This document shows positions 9,239 to 17,827 of a stretch of DNA of 64,000 bases, in pieces (within the stretch, counting starts at the first letter, position 1; each line of letters starts with the position of its first letter). The stretch is from an uncultured Desulfobacteraceae bacterium. Its GTDB lineage: Bacteria; Desulfobacterota; Desulfobacteria; Desulfobacterales; UBA5852. Location of the stretch: contig CAJXSL010000001.1 in assembly GCA_913060875.1 (NCBI GenBank), positions 1,267,398 to 1,331,397 of the forward strand. Direction: 5' to 3'. A model generated the notes under the pieces. The model was not told where the DNA came from. It saw only the letters and a list, made by a program, of their open reading frames with translations, and did not search any database. A program made the translations under genes and the position numbers.

Positions 9239-11278
9239 TTACAAGACAGGACCGGGATGGCTTCCAACTGGAACGTCGTCCCACTTTTTTTCGGCATCCC
9301 TTTTGATGCAGCAGGCGGCATGATTCCACACCACATCATGGGCATAATCGGGAAAGATTCCCTTGATAAATTTCCAAAACAGTTTGCCGGCAAAGGTTCG
9401 GCCGCGTTTGAAATCAAAAGCAGTGTAGATGACCAGACGGTTGTTTCCGTCTTTGGTCGGTGCAATATCAAAAATCAGTTTCCCGTTTTGTGAAAAGAGT
9501 TCGCCGGGCTTATAGAGCAGCGATCTGCCCGGGATGGACCTCGCCAGGCGGATATCCATGGCAAGAGGCATATTCTTCAAGCGGTACCTGATAACGGCGC
9601 CCACTGCATTTGGCGAACCTGAAATGCGTTTGACCTCGAAAAACCGGAGATTAAGAAACCGGGTGCCGATCTCTCCGAACTTACCCAGTTCGTCGAATAT
9701 CAAGTTGGCCGGGGCTCGAATTTTTATCGCATACATCCGTTCCATTTCCGGGGCGGCATCCAGAGTGATATCCAATGGCGCAGCGATCTTTTGTTTAAAA
9801 AAGTCCCGTTTCTCTTTCAAGATGACGGTGGGGTATCTGCCGGTGTCCTCCCAGCTTAAACCGAAGAAGAGCTCCGTAAGAATATTGCGAATGGTCAAAG
9901 CCGTCCCCCTGAAAATGGAGAGGAACACCGGCTTTCGGGTCAGGTTTTTAAAGACATCGGCATAGTCGTTAACACCGCTTCCGAAATCCAGGAGGACTTT
10001 TCCTAGGGGCCTTTGTTCACGGTCTTTGCGTTTCATTTCCGTGGCCAATGTTTGGTAGAGGATCCGGCTCAAAAAAGGGGATTTCAAAACGGTCCGGATA
10101 CAACCGATGACCCGTTCGGCGTACATCGAATCGGTTTTCAGCCAATGGATGACCCCGTCATATCCGCCGGCCAGGCTTTTTCTGTCCACCCCTTTATAGA
10201 TCACGCTTTCGGCAAGGGCTTCGGCACTGACAAAGGCGGCGTAAAGGCCGTCCCGGTAAAGCCGCGAGCCCAGGGCATCCCCCAGAACGGCAATGCGGTC
10301 GCAAATCGGACCCTTGGCGGGGGCGGTCGCCATATAAGGCGTGCAGCTGCAGGCCACCGGGGTATTCTGGAGGGTGATATGCGGCAATATGGTTCGACAA
10401 TGGGGCAGGGCAAGAAACGCATGGATAATGTCACGGGTGTCTCGGGGGAAGGATGCGTCGTCTATGTGGTCTCCAACCAGGGCCACGGTAAGATAATCCC
10501 CCTTGGGAACCAGGGAGATGTGGTCAAGGCGCATTTTTTTCGATCCGGATACAAAAAAGTAGATCTCTTGGTTCATATATTTTTTGAGGTAGGCGCGGCC
10601 AGGTTTCAACTCAAAGATCAATGCCGGTCTGATCTTTGGAGGCGAAAACCCGGGATTGATGCGCTTGAACGACTTGAAGACCGGGTTGTGTTCGCGCGTA
10701 TTGCCTTGGAAGGGATTTATCCCCGTGGCAATGGCGACAAAATCCGCTTCAACGGTTGTTTCTTTTCCGGAATCGTCGGCCACTGTCACGCAGGGCTTTT
10801 TTAACGCGCTATAGTGGATATCGGTGACCTCCCCAGGCATGACGGCCGCCCCCCGGTTTCGGGCCTGGTCTATCAGAAAACCGTCAAGCCCATCCATGCC
10901 TTGCTGCCGGTCAGGGGGTAGAGATCCTCTGAACAGGCTAAACATGTGTTGTTGTCGCGGCAGTTTTAGCGGGAAGTTCTTCCAGCGCCCATGGATCCAG
11001 ATGTGGCTGAATTCTTCACAAATTAGTTCCCTGGGCAGTGAGATGCCACTTTTTATCAAGGCGCTGTTGAGTCTGGGCGAGATGATACCTGCGCAATAAT
11101 TGCATCCCTCGAGTCTACAAGGCTCGTTCTCGGGGTGCTTAACGACTTTCTTGTCAATAATGGTGACGGTGATGTCCAGGCTGGCCTGTTCCGAATGCAA
11201 GAGCAGGTGGAAGGCCAATAATGCGCCGGCAGGTCCGCCGCCAAGAATCAAAATATGGCTGCCATTTTCTATCTGCAT
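9239..11278 (-). CDS. FAD-dependent oxidoreductase fused to a C-terminal SRPBCC-like domain
   Basis: 679 residues from the ATG at 11278. Residues 13-18 (GGGPAG) form a Rossmann dinucleotide fold, and the first half resembles geranylgeranyl-reductase/tryptophan-halogenase-like flavoproteins, with CNYCAGIISP near residue 62 and GDALGSRLYRDGLYAAF in the FAD C-terminal region. The last ~150 residues (from MERMYAIKIRAPANLIFDEL) look like an SRPBCC/START-type lipid- or ligand-binding domain. A TTG 45 bp upstream (11323) is an alternative start. It converges on the NicO gene with about 20 bp between stops and appears monocistronic. The substrate is unknown, perhaps an isoprenoid or other hydrophobic molecule. 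Confidence 0.72.
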   Translation of the reverse strand: MQIENGSHILILGGGPAGALLAFHLLLHSEQASLDITVTIIDKKVVKHPENEPCRLEGCNYCAGIISPRLNSALIKSGISLPRELICEEFSHIWIHGRWKNFPLKLPRQQHMFSLFRGSLPPDRQQGMDGLDGFLIDQARNRGAAVMPGEVTDIHYSALKKPCVTVADDSGKETTVEADFVAIATGINPFQGNTREHNPVFKSFKRINPGFSPPKIRPALIFELKPGRAYLKKYMNQEIYFFVSGSKKMRLDHISLVPKGDYLTVALVGDHIDDASFPRDTRDIIHAFLALPHCRTILPHITLQNTPVACSCTPYMATAPAKGPICDRIAVLGDALGSRLYRDGLYAAFVSAEALAESVIYKGVDRKSLAGGYDGVIHWLKTDSMYAERVIGCIRTVLKSPFLSRILYQTLATEMKRKDREQRPLGKVLLDFGSGVNDYADVFKNLTRKPVFLSIFRGTALTIRNILTELFFGLSWEDTGRYPTVILKEKRDFFKQKIAAPLDITLDAAPEMERMYAIKIRAPANLIFDELGKFGEIGTRFLNLRFFEVKRISGSPNAVGAVIRYRLKNMPLAMDIRLARSIPGRSLLYKPGELFSQNGKLIFDIAPTKDGNNRLVIYTAFDFKRGRTFAGKLFWKFIKGIFPDYAHDVVWNHAACCIKRDAEKKWDDVPVGSHPGPVL

Positions 11279-11541
11279 TGTATCCAGGCCACCGGGGGGT
11301 TTTAAGACGTGGTCACCTTTCAATAAGTGCTTGTTTTTTATCTTTGGGTATGTCCGCCCGATGCTTGGGCGGCAATCGTCTTGTCGTTACAGGGCGTTCG
11401 CTTCATTCCCATGCCTGTGGATATTCATGGCCACTGGGTTCCGGGGCAGGGCAGGGGCATTCAGGTGCGGCTTTAGGTGGGTTTTACCGGCGACAACGAA
11501 GGAACGGTTGCACAACGAACATATCATCGCATACCCAGGCA

Positions 11542-11612
11542 AAAATGAAAAGCGATTTCAGTAAGCTACAGAAATCGCTTTGTAAATGAAACGATGTCGC
11601 CGAAGGCCGGAG
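11542..11612. repeat. Dispersed stem-loop repeat, copy 1
   Basis: The arms AAAGCGATTTC (11549-11559) and GAAATCGCTTT (11571-11581) are perfectly complementary, followed after an A-rich gap by GCCGAAGGCCGG (11599-11610). A second copy with the same order and sequence lies at 50961-51034. This is the main recognisable content of the gene-free stretch 11279-11734, which also has a small GC hairpin (CCGCCC/GGGCGG, 11354-11372). Confidence 0.75.
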
Positions 11613-11734
11613 TAGAGATATGAGCTATAAAAACAATAAGTGTATTTGAGTTCGTTTTTGCACAGTCCTGGCCGCACAACCGTACCTGAAGGAAAACGCA
11701 TAGGGATACTGCCAATCCAAATACCCGCGTGTTC

Positions 11735-12127
11735 CTACTTGACGGTCATCACCGGACAGGAGGCATTGAGAATGACGTATTGAGCATTGGAGCCGAATAC
11801 AAGTTTTCCCACCTTTGAACGTCTCTTGATCCCGAGGAAAACGGCATCGACCTCATTCTCATTGGAAAAATTCACAATGTCCTCGCCAGGCGTCATTCCT
11901 CTTACCAGGAGATGGCTTTTGGCTGAGATGCCATTTTCATGAAGAAAATTTTCGGCATAATCGAGATGTTGGCGTGCTTGCTGAATTTCATCATCTTCCG
12001 TGCTTTTTCCACCCTCTTTAGAAACGATTACATCGACAGCGGCATTGAGGGGTTTTGCGTATTGAGCAACGACCTCAAGAGCTTCTTTGGCTGAATTAGA
12101 ACCATCGTATCCAAGTACGAATTTCAT
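11735..12127 (-). CDS. Universal stress protein, UspA family
   Basis: 130 residues. It opens with MKFVLGYDGS, the typical USP first strand and ATP-contact Asp, and ends with NASCPVMTVK. The nucleotide motif reads GIKR followed by nine residues and GS, so the second glycine of the usual G-x2-G-x9-G(S/T) is replaced by Arg, which may weaken ATP binding. USPs are cytoplasmic stress or energy-status proteins. It stands upstream of nothing obvious on its strand and is probably a single-gene unit. Confidence 0.88.
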   Translation of the reverse strand: MKFVLGYDGSNSAKEALEVVAQYAKPLNAAVDVIVSKEGGKSTEDDEIQQARQHLDYAENFLHENGISAKSHLLVRGMTPGEDIVNFSNENEVDAVFLGIKRRSKVGKLVFGSNAQYVILNASCPVMTVK

Positions 12128-12277
12128 AAAAACCCCCTTCTATTTGGTGATTTGGTTGGTTACATCGTATGCCTGAAAGAAGTTGACGAATCTTTACGGG
12201 TCTCCACGGCACGGAATAACGCCAAGGCCGGGCATTCGGTTGCCAATTGGTTAAAGGGGCGATACGGATGCAAGCGG

Positions 12278-12583
12278 TTATGCTTCGGTCAAGACCTTGA
12301 TGGAAATTTTTTCAATGAGATCTTTAACGCTTTCGCGATAGGCTTGCATGTGGGGCGTTGAAAGGTGTGCTGTCAAATCCTCCAAACTTTTCCACTTTTC
12401 AATAATCGTCACCACATTGGGGTCCAACTCCTGAGGCGGAAGGCTTGCAGGGAGGTCGATCGTCGGTAAATATTCTATACAGCCCTCTTCATCCATAACA
12501 TTTGGAATGTTCGATTTGAAAATTTCAATATACTCGGAGAGTCGTCCTTCTTTGAGGTAGATGGAGGCAATTACATGGACCAT
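12278..12583 (-). CDS. Small antibiotic-biosynthesis-monooxygenase (ABM) fold protein, YgiN-like
   Basis: 101 residues. The pattern MVHVIASIYLKEGRLSEYIE ... EEGCIEY ... EKWKSLEDLTAHLSTPHM is that of ABM-domain proteins, dimeric ferredoxin-like barrels including quinol monooxygenases and many of unknown function. It is the last gene of the - strand group lipA, regulator, lipB, 90 bp after lipB. That hints at a role with the diol/acyloin genes, but nothing shows a substrate. Confidence 0.75.
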   Translation of the reverse strand: MVHVIASIYLKEGRLSEYIEIFKSNIPNVMDEEGCIEYLPTIDLPASLPPQELDPNVVTIIEKWKSLEDLTAHLSTPHMQAYRESVKDLIEKISIKVLTEA

Positions 12584-12673
12584 TCTTCAATTCCTTTTTG
12601 CTGGTGATATCGGATTTCAGTCATATTTCGTCGAACCCATTTGCTTCGCATTTTTAACCTAATACACCTAACG

Positions 12674-13414
12674 TCAGACGGCTGTTTCTTTCTCAAGGGC
12701 AATGCCGAGGAATGCTTCGGGATGTTCGTCATAAACGTCTGACAGAAGCTTTTCCAGCGGTTCATTTGCCAAATCAAATCCGATAAAATTCGGCAGGCAA
12801 GTCGTCAGTTGCCTGGCGATCGTACTGAGGGCTATGGATTTTCCAGAAATTTGGGCCATCGACGTCATGCTGCGAGGACCAAGTCCGCACGGATTAATGA
12901 GATCAAAGTGGGAAAGATTGGGGGTGCAATTGAGGGCGAATCCATGAAATGTTATGCCACCTTTTACGCCAATGCCAATGGACGCGATCTTGTGATGGTC
13001 AACCCAGACACCCCTATGCGCATCAGATTGCTCAGCCGCTATGCCGTGTTCTGTCAATACGGCGATAATGGCCCTTTCGATGAGGTCAACAAGCTGGCTT
13101 GGCCCTATATGATTTCGCTTTAGATCAAACAGGAGGTAGCCAACCAATTGGCCGGGCCCGTGATAGGTTGCCATGCCTCCCCGTTCGACGTGATGAACAT
13201 CGATTCCTCTGTTTTTCAGCATTCTGATGGGACAACGGATTTCTTTTTCAGTGGCGCGCCGTCCTAAGGTAATGACCGGGGGATGTTCCAGCAGCAATAC
13301 GATGTCCGGCCAGGGTTTACGCCTTTTGATACAAACAATGGCATCCATTAAAGACAATGCAAATGCATAATCCAGAGTCCCCGCGTGAACGACGATGCCT
13401 TTTTCGCCTGACAT
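12674..13414 (-). CDS. lipB: Lipoyl(octanoyl) transferase LipB
   Basis: 246 residues from the ATG at 13414. LipB moves octanoyl from acyl carrier protein to lipoyl domains. It has the RGGMATYHGPGQLVGY motif, the acyl-binding Lys142 (HKIASIG) and catalytic Cys176 (NPCGLG), spaced as in E. coli LipB (Lys135, Cys169). Longer in-frame starts (to 13486) would run into the preceding regulator gene. With lipA two genes away, the pair can fully lipoylate a protein; the E2 subunit at 18828 is the obvious client. Confidence 0.93.
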   Translation of the reverse strand: MSGEKGIVVHAGTLDYAFALSLMDAIVCIKRRKPWPDIVLLLEHPPVITLGRRATEKEIRCPIRMLKNRGIDVHHVERGGMATYHGPGQLVGYLLFDLKRNHIGPSQLVDLIERAIIAVLTEHGIAAEQSDAHRGVWVDHHKIASIGIGVKGGITFHGFALNCTPNLSHFDLINPCGLGPRSMTSMAQISGKSIALSTIARQLTTCLPNFIGFDLANEPLEKLLSDVYDEHPEAFLGIALEKETAV

Positions 13415-13436
13415 TTTTCGAGTTGCTCCCCACGTT

Positions 13437-15416
13437 TTATTCAATACCGAATTCACGCATTTTTCGATAAAGGGTACTGCGTGCAATTTTTAGCTCGCGT
13501 GCGGCCTTCGATATATTCCCGTTATTATGATTCAAGGCCGAGATGATGGTGTTTTTGTATTGGTCCTTAATCGTTTTTGTTTGTAGATGGGGGGGCGAAA
13601 TTGCGCGTCGATGCCTGATCAATAGGTGATCCTTTTTGATGCTTTTGCCCTGGCATAACAGCATGGCACGCTCAATGATGTTTTCGAGTTCTCTCACATT
13701 GCCGGGGAAATCATAAGCTTTTAGATGACTGAGGGCCTTGGGGGTTATATCAGGTTTGGGTATGTTTAATTTTTTGCTTTGGTGTGACAGAATGTGATCA
13801 ATCAACTGTTCGATATCACTCATGCGTGCGCGGAGTGGCGGAATAATAATTTCCATAACATTTAATCGATAATACAGATCTTCCCTAAAGCTACCATGCT
13901 CGACCTCTTCCACCAAATCAGTGTTGCTTGCCGCAATGACTCTTACGTCAACCGGGATGTTGCGGTTGTCGCCAATACGCATGATTTCATTTTGCTGCAA
14001 TACCCGCAGTAGTTTACCTTGTAATTGCAGTGGAAGACCATTTATTTCATCGAGAAAAAGGGTGCCCCCATTGGCCAATTCGAATTTTCCGATCATTCCT
14101 TTGCTGCGGGCGCCCGTGAAGGCGCCCCCTTTGTAGCCAAACAATTCGGATTCGATCAAATCTCTCGGAATGGCTGCGCATGAGATGGCCACAAAGGGTC
14201 CTTTGTTGCGGTGGCTATGGCTATGGATCGATTGGGCAAACAATTCTTTCCCCGTCCCGCTTTCCCCCATAATCAAAACCCGTGAATTTGTTTTAGCGGC
14301 CACCTGGGCCATCTTGACCTGGTGTAAAAAATTCTTGTTATGACCGATGATGTCCGTAAATTCATATTTTGAATAGTTGCCGCCGATCTGTTTCGCTATG
14401 GTGATCATCTTCTGCGGCTCAGCCATGGTTACAATACTGCCAAGGAGTTTAAAAACTTTCGAATGGATAGGGTCGATATTACATATAAAGGACTTAATTC
14501 CTGAAGATATGCGGAAGTTGATTTCGGTTGCATTGATGTTTTCGCCATTTTCAATCGAAGATAAAAGCCCCTCGTCGGACAAAATCAATCTGTGAAAAGA
14601 TTTCCCTATGATCGCGTCGTCATCGATTCCAATCATCTTCTTCGCGGCGGCGTTTAAGTGGGTGATGTCAAAATTATGATCCATGGCAATGATGCCGTCG
14701 GAAACCGAATTGTAAATTGACGTAAGCATATAATTGAGGCGCTGGGACTGCTCCATCAATTCCCTTTCGCGAAGCTGGCTTTCAATGTTGGCGGCCGCGG
14801 CCTTGACGAGCGCGAGCGTGTGCTCGTGCTTGCGTGAAAAGCCGCCTGACAACGTAATGGAGGCCAGAATATTCCCTTCACGGTCCCGCACCGGTGCGGA
14901 CGAGCACGTCCAATTGTGGTGATTGATGTTGTAATGCTCGGCGCCCGTCAACTGGATGGGTATCCCTTTTTCTATGGCCAGACTAATCGCATTCGTGCCA
15001 GCGTGCTGGGATGAACGTAAGCAACCGGGCAGATAGTAATTCCGCTGAGCCATTGCCAATACATCATGGTCCCCCTGGGCAATGAGAACATATCCGTTTT
15101 TTTCGGTAAGCGTTGCGATGAAACCGGTTCCTCGAACGGATATTTCCAGCATTTCCATTGCCGGTTTGGCGACCTGAATAAGTTCGTTGTTGCGCTCAAG
15201 GAGTTTCGTTAACTGGGATTTGCTGAGGATTTTGGGTTGCGGCGGCGTTAGAGGATCAACGCCTAACGTCAGGCACTTGTGCCATGACTCCAGGATTTCC
15301 TTTCGTACCGGAATCTTGGATGGCTTACGATCTAATACGATGGCCTGCCAGGCCTTTTTGATCTGATCAAGGACGACCGTGCCTTCAACGGTCGATTTTA
15401 ATTTATTATTGGCCAT
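13437..15416 (-). CDS. acoR: Sigma-54-dependent activator, AcoR type (GAF-PAS-AAA-Fis)
   Basis: 659 residues. Residues ~60-220 form an AcoR-like GAF sensor region, and ~225-330 a PAS domain. The AAA+ domain has Walker A GESGTGK (384-390), the sigma-54 contact loop GAFTGA (431-436) and Walker B LFLDE (453-457). A Fis-type HTH lies at about 632-655. There is no receiver domain, so it should sense a ligand directly. AcoR activates acetoin dehydrogenase genes in other bacteria. Here an aco-type operon with a -24/-12 promoter starts on the opposite strand, so it is probably its activator. The inducer is unverified. Confidence 0.88.
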   Translation of the reverse strand: MANNKLKSTVEGTVVLDQIKKAWQAIVLDRKPSKIPVRKEILESWHKCLTLGVDPLTPPQPKILSKSQLTKLLERNNELIQVAKPAMEMLEISVRGTGFIATLTEKNGYVLIAQGDHDVLAMAQRNYYLPGCLRSSQHAGTNAISLAIEKGIPIQLTGAEHYNINHHNWTCSSAPVRDREGNILASITLSGGFSRKHEHTLALVKAAAANIESQLRERELMEQSQRLNYMLTSIYNSVSDGIIAMDHNFDITHLNAAAKKMIGIDDDAIIGKSFHRLILSDEGLLSSIENGENINATEINFRISSGIKSFICNIDPIHSKVFKLLGSIVTMAEPQKMITIAKQIGGNYSKYEFTDIIGHNKNFLHQVKMAQVAAKTNSRVLIMGESGTGKELFAQSIHSHSHRNKGPFVAISCAAIPRDLIESELFGYKGGAFTGARSKGMIGKFELANGGTLFLDEINGLPLQLQGKLLRVLQQNEIMRIGDNRNIPVDVRVIAASNTDLVEEVEHGSFREDLYYRLNVMEIIIPPLRARMSDIEQLIDHILSHQSKKLNIPKPDITPKALSHLKAYDFPGNVRELENIIERAMLLCQGKSIKKDHLLIRHRRAISPPHLQTKTIKDQYKNTIISALNHNNGNISKAARELKIARSTLYRKMREFGIE

Positions 15417-15450
15417 GTAGCATTCTATCTGAAAGTGGTTTTAGGGACGC

Positions 15451-16437
15451 TCACTCATGCACGCCCTGGGATGCATCGCGAAATGGCTGCGCATTGTCTG
15501 AGATGTGTAGCATTTTAGTACAGTTCGGTTTTCGGTTCAAATTATTATTTTCCCGGGTTTCCTCTTGGTGACGAATGGCTTGCGCATAAAGCTCCTCGGC
15601 GCGGTAGGAGCTTCGCACCAAGGGCCCGCTGGCAACCCCAACGAATCCCAGCCTCAAAGCCTCCTCACGGTATGCATCGAACTCCTGCGGATCAATGTAT
15701 TTTGCGACAGGGAGATGCTTTTTCGATGGCGCCAGGTATTGTCCCATGGTCAGGACCTGGCATCCGGCGCTACGCAAATCGCTCATTGTCGCTATAATTT
15801 CCTTCCGTGTTTCGCCAAGCCCTAGCATCATCCCGGATTTGGTGGTGGTCGATGGGGATGTTTTAGCGACTTCCGCAAGCAGTGACAATGAGCGCGCATA
15901 GATCGCCTGGGGCCTTACCTTGGGATAAAGCCGTTCTACCGTTTCAATATTATGGTTCAAGACGGCGGGCTTTGTCTGCAGAACCTTTGTCAGGGCGCCA
16001 CCACTTCCGGATAAATCAGAAATCAGGAGTTCTATATTAATTTCAGGCGTTTTTGTGCGTATTGTCTTAACGGTCCTTTCAATATGAAATGCGCCGCCAT
16101 CGTTTAAATCGTCTCGGGTGACCATGGTCAGCACACAATATTTAAGGCCTAATTCGCTGATGGCTTCGGCCACCAGAAAGGGTTCTCGGGGATCAGGGGC
16201 GGCAACCCGGCCTTTCTCAACCGCACAGAAAGCGCAGTTTCTCGTACAGACAGGCCCTAACAGCATAAAGGTTGCGGTTCCTCTGTTAAAACATTCCATT
16301 TGATTCGGGCATTGGGCTTCCACGCAAACCGTACATAAAGCGTTTTGCCTGATTTTTTGGATTGTTTCGAATGAGCTTCGGTCCGAGGGGACCTTGACTC
16401 TGAGCCATTCCGGTTTTTTAGGAGGTTTTATCGTCAT
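15451..16437 (-). CDS. lipA: Lipoyl synthase LipA (radical SAM)
   Basis: 328 residues. It contains both iron-sulfur sites: the auxiliary cluster cysteines C38-x4-C43-x5-C49 and the radical-SAM motif C64-x3-C68-x2-C71, plus the family-specific C-terminal RSSY. It inserts two sulfurs into octanoyl groups on lipoyl domains. The C-terminus has about 30 extra polar residues after the core. It is the first gene of the - strand unit, 64 bp from a sigma-54-like site, so its expression is probably tied to the dehydrogenase complex. Confidence 0.95.
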   Translation of the reverse strand: MTIKPPKKPEWLRVKVPSDRSSFETIQKIRQNALCTVCVEAQCPNQMECFNRGTATFMLLGPVCTRNCAFCAVEKGRVAAPDPREPFLVAEAISELGLKYCVLTMVTRDDLNDGGAFHIERTVKTIRTKTPEINIELLISDLSGSGGALTKVLQTKPAVLNHNIETVERLYPKVRPQAIYARSLSLLAEVAKTSPSTTTKSGMMLGLGETRKEIIATMSDLRSAGCQVLTMGQYLAPSKKHLPVAKYIDPQEFDAYREEALRLGFVGVASGPLVRSSYRAEELYAQAIRHQEETRENNNLNRKPNCTKMLHISDNAQPFRDASQGVHE

Positions 16438-16500
16438 CCTTGAAGTCCTGCGGTTTAAATTTCATTTCGATAAATTCCTGAAAATGCTGAACAAGACCAC

Positions 16501-16516
16501 AGCAAAATTTGTACCA
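16501..16516 (-). promoter_or_regulatory. Sigma-54 promoter for lipA-acoR-lipB
   Basis: Read on the - strand: TGGTAC-N5-TTGCT. GG and GC are separated by the required 10 bases, and only one base departs from TGGCAC-N5-TTGC. It lies 64 bp before lipA and points into it. Confidence 0.65.
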
Positions 16517-16584
16517 ATTTAATACAAAAAATATTCGTAAAAATACCGTAGTTTTAAGGCTTGAGGTGGATTTTGTCTTGTTTT

Positions 16585-16699
16585 CAACTGTAGCGATATG
16601 AAGCAGTTGGCTTAAACTGAGACAGCCATCAGGGCACCTGCCACCATCGAAATCATACCCCTCTAAAAAATTGTTCGCAAATAACTAACTGAAACAATT
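16585..16699. promoter_or_regulatory. Candidate activator (UAS) region between two sigma-54 promoters
   Basis: The 16438-16843 intergenic stretch has no gene. Between the two -24/-12 sites are two inverted repeats: CAACTG (16585-16590) with CAGTTG (16604-16609), and AATTGTT (16669-16675) with AACAATT (16693-16699). Either could be an enhancer site for the AcoR-type activator. The AcoR consensus was not matched; this is position-based inference. Confidence 0.3.
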
Positions 16700-16746
16700 A
16701 GTACAATATAATCCGAGTTTGATTTTAAACCTTCCGTTAGGCCTGA

Positions 16747-16762
16747 TGGCATCCCATTTGCT
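16747..16762 (+). promoter_or_regulatory. Sigma-54 promoter for the aco-type operon
   Basis: TGGCAT-N5-TTGCT, a near-perfect -24/-12 element with GG and GC 10 bases apart. It is about 80 bp upstream of the E1 alpha start and divergent from the site at 16501. Confidence 0.75.
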
Positions 16763-16843
16763 AATTTTCCCCGTCACTATTTGCAATCAATCGCATTTGT
16801 CTCGATGGCGAGAAACTAAAACGCAGAAGTGCTCGGAGGGTAT

Positions 16844-17812
16844 ATGGACCCAACAAAGGATCAATTGATTTCGCTGTATAGAACGATGCAGACCATCCGG
16901 CTTTTCGAAGAACGAATCGTCGATCTATATGCCCGTGGTGAGGTGCCCGGACTCGCCCATCTTTATATCGGTGAAGAAGCGGTGGCCGCTGGGGTCTGCG
17001 CGGTCCTTACCGATGATGATTACATCACAAGTACCCATCGTGGTCACGGCCACGTGATTGCCAAGGGAACGGAGCTGGAGCCGATGATGGCCGAACTTTT
17101 CGGGAAGAAAACCGGCTGCTGCAAAGGGAAGGGCGGATCCATGCACATTGCCGACATGGACAGGGGGATTCTAGGGGCTAACGGCATCGCGGGGGGCGGA
17201 TTACCCATCGCGGTCGGTGCTGCCTGGTCTTCGAAATGGCGGGCAACAAATCAGGTTACAGCCTGTTTTTTCGGTGATGATTCTTCCAGCAACGGCACCT
17301 TCCACGAAAGCCTTAATCTGGCTTCGCTCCATAAACTGCCGGTAGTTTTCGTATGTGAGAATAACGGCTACGGCATATCGGTCTGCCAGGCCAAATGTAC
17401 CCCGGTCACGGATGTCGCCTCGCGGGCGGTCGCTTATGAAATGCCCGGTGTGGTGGTCGACGGCAACAACGTGCTGGAAGTCTACGAAGCCGCTGCCAAA
17501 GCCGTCAAAAGAGCCCGGGCCGGTGAGGGGCCAACCCTTATCGAATGCAAGACGTACCGGTGGCGCGGCCATCATGAGGGCGATCCGAATCAAGGCGCCC
17601 GATACCGTACCAAAGAGGAAATTCAGGCATGGAAGGAAAAGTGCCCGATCGAGCGCTTCAGAAAGAAAATGCTGAAGGACCGCATCACGACGAAGAAATC
17701 ACTGGGGAAAATTGATGACGACATCAGTGAGGCCATTTCGGAGGCTGTGAAATTTGCTCAAGAAAGTGATTTTCCAGCTGTCGAAGAGATGTACGACGAC
17801 ATCTATGTGTAA
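16844..17812 (+). CDS. acoA: Acetoin dehydrogenase-type 2-oxoacid dehydrogenase E1, alpha subunit
   Basis: 322 residues from ATG 16844, chosen for GGAGG just upstream; a GTG at 16829 has no ribosome site. It is a thiamine-diphosphate subunit with STHRGHGH, GKGGSMHIAD and the ThDP/Mg motif at residues 144-174. That motif reads GDD...ENN, so the usual third Gly of GDG is Asp146. Sequence blocks are closest to AcoA, the acetoin-cleaving branch, though pyruvate or branched-chain E1 share them. It starts the large + strand operon. Assignment to acetoin leans on the AcoR-type neighbour. Confidence 0.85.
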   Translation: MDPTKDQLISLYRTMQTIRLFEERIVDLYARGEVPGLAHLYIGEEAVAAGVCAVLTDDDYITSTHRGHGHVIAKGTELEPMMAELFGKKTGCCKGKGGSMHIADMDRGILGANGIAGGGLPIAVGAAWSSKWRATNQVTACFFGDDSSSNGTFHESLNLASLHKLPVVFVCENNGYGISVCQAKCTPVTDVASRAVAYEMPGVVVDGNNVLEVYEAAAKAVKRARAGEGPTLIECKTYRWRGHHEGDPNQGARYRTKEEIQAWKEKCPIERFRKKMLKDRITTKKSLGKIDDDISEAISEAVKFAQESDFPAVEEMYDDIYV

Positions 17813-17827
17813 CAGGGGAGAAGCCCA

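Noticed and set aside
10013-10804. 263-codon + strand frame
   Set aside because: Opposite the FAD-SRPBCC gene, which has clear motifs; no recognisable domain.
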